Origin: Rugamonas aquatica
GTDB lineage: Bacteria; Pseudomonadota; Gammaproteobacteria; Burkholderiales; Burkholderiaceae_D
Direction of reading: 5' to 3'
Length of the DNA stretch: 64,000 nt
NCBI RefSeq assembly: GCF_009380215.1
Contig: NZ_WHUG01000007.1
Coordinates: 62,001-126,000 of the forward strand
Shown: piece by piece, positions 62,009 through 64,000 of the stretch
How the letters are laid out: every line of letters starts with the position of its first letter
Numbering within the stretch: the first letter of the stretch is position 1
Made by a program: the position numbers and the translations under genes
The notes under the pieces: model-generated
Database searches by the model: none
The model's input: only the letters and a program-made list of their open reading frames with translations
Told to the model about the DNA's origin: nothing

Positions 62009-63727
62009 ATGACATTAGTGCCGACAATCGGAGATCGCATCGCGCCAGCCATCGCTGCTTGCCCGATGTTCGCCGCTAAGGAAGAACTAGCCAAGCTGGG
62101 TGGGCACGAGGTTCGCGGAGCCGTATTCACTCGGATCGAAGTCGTGGAGTTCATCCTCGATTTGGTCGGCTACACCGAAGACAAGCCACTGCATCAACTC
62201 CGCATTCTTGAGCCCTCTTTCGGTGGAGGGAACTTCCTCATTGCTGCGATCCGTCGCCTCATCAATTCCTGGCGTTCTTCTGGCGACGCCCAAGACGTGG
62301 GAAGTCTCGGCAATGCCATTCGGGCGGTGGAACTCCACCGGGAGACATTCAACTCCACGTACGCAGCCGTGACCGCATTGCTTCAACAAGAGGGCTTGCA
62401 CAGCGCTGCCGCAGAGGCACTGGCAAATCGCTGGCTTATCCAGGGCGACTTCCTGCTCACCCCACTGCACGATGACTTCAACTTCGTAGTCGGCAATCCG
62501 CCCTACGTTCGCCAAGAGCTCATCCCTACTGCCTTGCTCGCGGAATACCGAGCCAGGTTTCAGACGATGTACGACCGCGCGGACCTCTACATCCCGTTCA
62601 TCGAGAAATCGCTCACCTTACTTTCCAAGGGCGGTGTGCTGGGCTTTATTTGCGCCGACCGCTGGACGAAGAACCGGTACGGAGCGCCGTTACGCAAGTT
62701 GGTGTCCGACCATTTCCACCTCAGGACATTCGTGGATATGAGCGACACGCCAGCATTCCATTCGGATGTCATTGCCTATCCGGCAATCACGGTGATCAGC
62801 CGCGAAAAGGCAGGTCCGACACGAGTCGCGCACCGTCCAAAGATCGACAGCGCCTCGCTGTGCGCGCTTGCAGCCGAGATCCACTCCAAATCGCTTCCGA
62901 GCGACACCACAACCGTCCGCGAGCTAGCCCGCGTCACGGACGGAATGGAGCCATGGCTGCTTGGCTCATCGGATCAAACCGCATTGGTCCGCCGGCTGGA
63001 AGGCCTGTTCCCGCCGCTTGAGGAGGCAGGATGCAAAGTGGGCATCGGCGTCGCGACGGGCGCTGACAACGCGTTCATCGGTGACTTTGACTCGCTTGAC
63101 GTCGAAGACGACAGGAAGGTCCCCTTGGTTACGACTCGCGACATCATGTCGGGCGAAGTGAAGTGGCGCGGCGAAGGTGTGATCAATCCTTTTGCCGATG
63201 CCGGAGGGCTCGTCGATTTGGCCGTGTACCCTCGACTTCGCCGGTACCTGGAAGAACGCCGGGGCGTCATAGAGAAAAGGCACGTCGCCACCAAGAACCC
63301 AGCCAACTGGTACCGCACTATCGACCGGATAACGCCGTCGCTGACCGCCAAGCCAAAACTGCTCATACCTGACATCAAGGGTAAGGCACACATCGTCTTC
63401 GAAGCGGGCGAGCTCTATCCGCACCACAACCTCTACTACGCGACCTCCGACACGTGGGATCTGCGGGCACTCCAGGCAGTATTGCTCTCCGAAGTGACGC
63501 GCCTGTTCATCGCGACCTACTCGACGAAGATGCGCGGTGGTTTCCTGCGGTTCCAGGCGCAGTACCTGCGACGGATCAGGATACCCACCTGGGACAGCGT
63601 TCCGGTGGCATTGCGCCAGGCGCTCGCCGCTGCCGCAACGACGCGCGATCTCGATGCCTGCAACCGGGCAGTCTTCGAGCTTTACGGACTGAGCCAGGAA
63701 GAACGAAACACTTTAGGGAGCAACTAG
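62009..63727 (+). CDS. DNA adenine-N6 methyltransferase of a type II restriction-modification system
   Basis: The product is 572 residues. The SAM-binding motif is LEPSFGGGNFL and the catalytic motif IV is VGNPPYVRQE, in that order, as in gamma-class N6-adenine methyltransferases. The C-terminal 300 residues form a target-recognition region. The next gene looks like a PaeR7I/XhoI-type endonuclease, so the enzyme likely protects CTCGAG sites (inference). GAGAGAAG lies upstream of the ATG. The locus starts 149 bases after tRNA-Lys. Confidence 0.9.
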   Translation: MTLVPTIGDRIAPAIAACPMFAAKEELAKLGGHEVRGAVFTRIEVVEFILDLVGYTEDKPLHQLRILEPSFGGGNFLIAAIRRLINSWRSSGDAQDVGSLGNAIRAVELHRETFNSTYAAVTALLQQEGLHSAAAEALANRWLIQGDFLLTPLHDDFNFVVGNPPYVRQELIPTALLAEYRARFQTMYDRADLYIPFIEKSLTLLSKGGVLGFICADRWTKNRYGAPLRKLVSDHFHLRTFVDMSDTPAFHSDVIAYPAITVISREKAGPTRVAHRPKIDSASLCALAAEIHSKSLPSDTTTVRELARVTDGMEPWLLGSSDQTALVRRLEGLFPPLEEAGCKVGIGVATGADNAFIGDFDSLDVEDDRKVPLVTTRDIMSGEVKWRGEGVINPFADAGGLVDLAVYPRLRRYLEERRGVIEKRHVATKNPANWYRTIDRITPSLTAKPKLLIPDIKGKAHIVFEAGELYPHHNLYYATSDTWDLRALQAVLLSEVTRLFIATYSTKMRGGFLRFQAQYLRRIRIPTWDSVPVALRQALAAAATTRDLDACNRAVFELYGLSQEERNTLGSN

Positions 63728-63733
63728 CAAAAT

Positions 63734-64000
63734 ATGGCACTCGATCTCGTAGACTACGAACGGAAAGCCCGCGAAGCCGTCATGGCGTTTTGGGGGAACA
63801 GGGAGGCCGCAAGGCAGAAGCAAATCGAGTCGGGCAAGGCCGACCAAGGCGAGCGGGGTGGCGTTACCGCTGGCAAGAACATGGATGGCTTTCTTGCGCT
63901 GGTACTGGACATCGTTCGCGCCAATGGCTTGACCCATGCCGACATCCACGAGACCAAGGCCGTGCTCACCCTGCCGGGCTACTACCGTCCGACGAAGCAG
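63734..64000 (+). CDS. Probable PaeR7I/XhoI-type restriction endonuclease, N-terminal part (cut by window edge)
   Basis: The ATG at 63734 lies seven bases after the methyltransferase stop. The 89 visible residues begin MALDLVDYERKAREAVMAFW and contain GVTAGKNMDGFLALVLDIV and TLPGYYRP, which I recognise from PaeR7I-family endonucleases that cut CTCGAG. This is from memory of the family, not a search. The catalytic part lies beyond the window. Confidence 0.75.
   Translation, partial: MALDLVDYERKAREAVMAFWGNREAARQKQIESGKADQGERGGVTAGKNMDGFLALVLDIVRANGLTHADIHETKAVLTLPGYYRPTKQ

Overview
This 64 kb window is a GC-rich chromosomal segment of a betaproteobacterium, most likely Oxalobacteraceae (Massilia/Duganella/Janthinobacterium type). 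I judge this from protein character, the ribF-ileS-lspA-coaBC-dut order, the NUDIX-aat-bpt-pyrD order, a phasin gene and paired inverted REP-like repeats. Genus and species cannot be fixed from the sequence alone. Nearly all of it is core genome. Accessory DNA is limited to two small toxin-antitoxin loci, some repeats, and a restriction-modification locus that starts just after a tRNA-Lys gene at the right edge.

Layout. 1-3.7 kb: the end of prkA, then a YeaH (DUF444) gene and a SpoVR gene. 4.2-8.1 kb: a TonB operon (tonB, exbB, two exbD genes, a secreted TPR protein). 8.2-14.4 kb: ribF, ileS, lspA, coaBC, dut. 14.5-22.9 kb: a lipoprotein with PDZ and M48-like regions but altered catalytic residues, an adhesin-E-like protein, a 43-residue membrane protein, xdhC, an EamA transporter, an AlkA glycosylase, a methyltransferase, an accD, a MerR/TipAS regulator and two tandem DUF29 genes. 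23-27.5 kb: initiator tRNA-Met, a NUDIX gene, aat, bpt, pyrD, an aldo/keto reductase and a perfect 40-bp inverted repeat. 27.7-31.7 kb: a TonB-dependent receptor and a chemotaxis receptor. 31.9-38.8 kb, minus strand: a sulfur-assimilation block (sbp, small hydrolase, 1-Cys peroxiredoxin, TauE exporter, cysT, cysW, cysA, cysB). 38.9-44.5 kb: dgkA, an iclR-type regulator, pbpG, a nitroreductase, an EamA transporter, phaP and an mqsRA-like pair. 44.6-51.4 kb: livFGMH, ispH, an FKBP-type isomerase, radC, rpmB and rpmG. 51.4-61.7 kb: a vapBC pair with a frameshifted toxin, a secreted protein, a fatty-acid desaturase, an MscS channel, an rsmB-like gene, purN, a barstar homologue, a glycine-zipper protein, a spermidine-synthase-like protein and a GspE-type ATPase. 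61.8-64 kb: tRNA-Lys, then a DNA adenine methyltransferase and the start of a probable PaeR7I/XhoI-type endonuclease gene.

How the parts work together. The TonB-ExbBD complex would energise outer-membrane receptors such as the one at 27.7 kb. Sbp-CysTWA imports sulfate, CysB is translationally coupled behind cysA, and TauE and the peroxiredoxin fit sulfur and redox balance. Rpm, ispH, lspA, pyrD, purN, ribF, coaBC and dut are housekeeping. The most notable unexplained points are the mispaired 3' half of tRNA-Lys beside the restriction locus, the M48-like lipoprotein with a lost zinc site, an MqsA-like antitoxin without its DNA-binding domain, a homopolymer frameshift in vapC, an unlinked divergent accD, and leader hairpins that cover ribosome binding sites of two sulfur genes. 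I saw no CRISPR array, prophage or obvious new multi-gene defence system inside the window.
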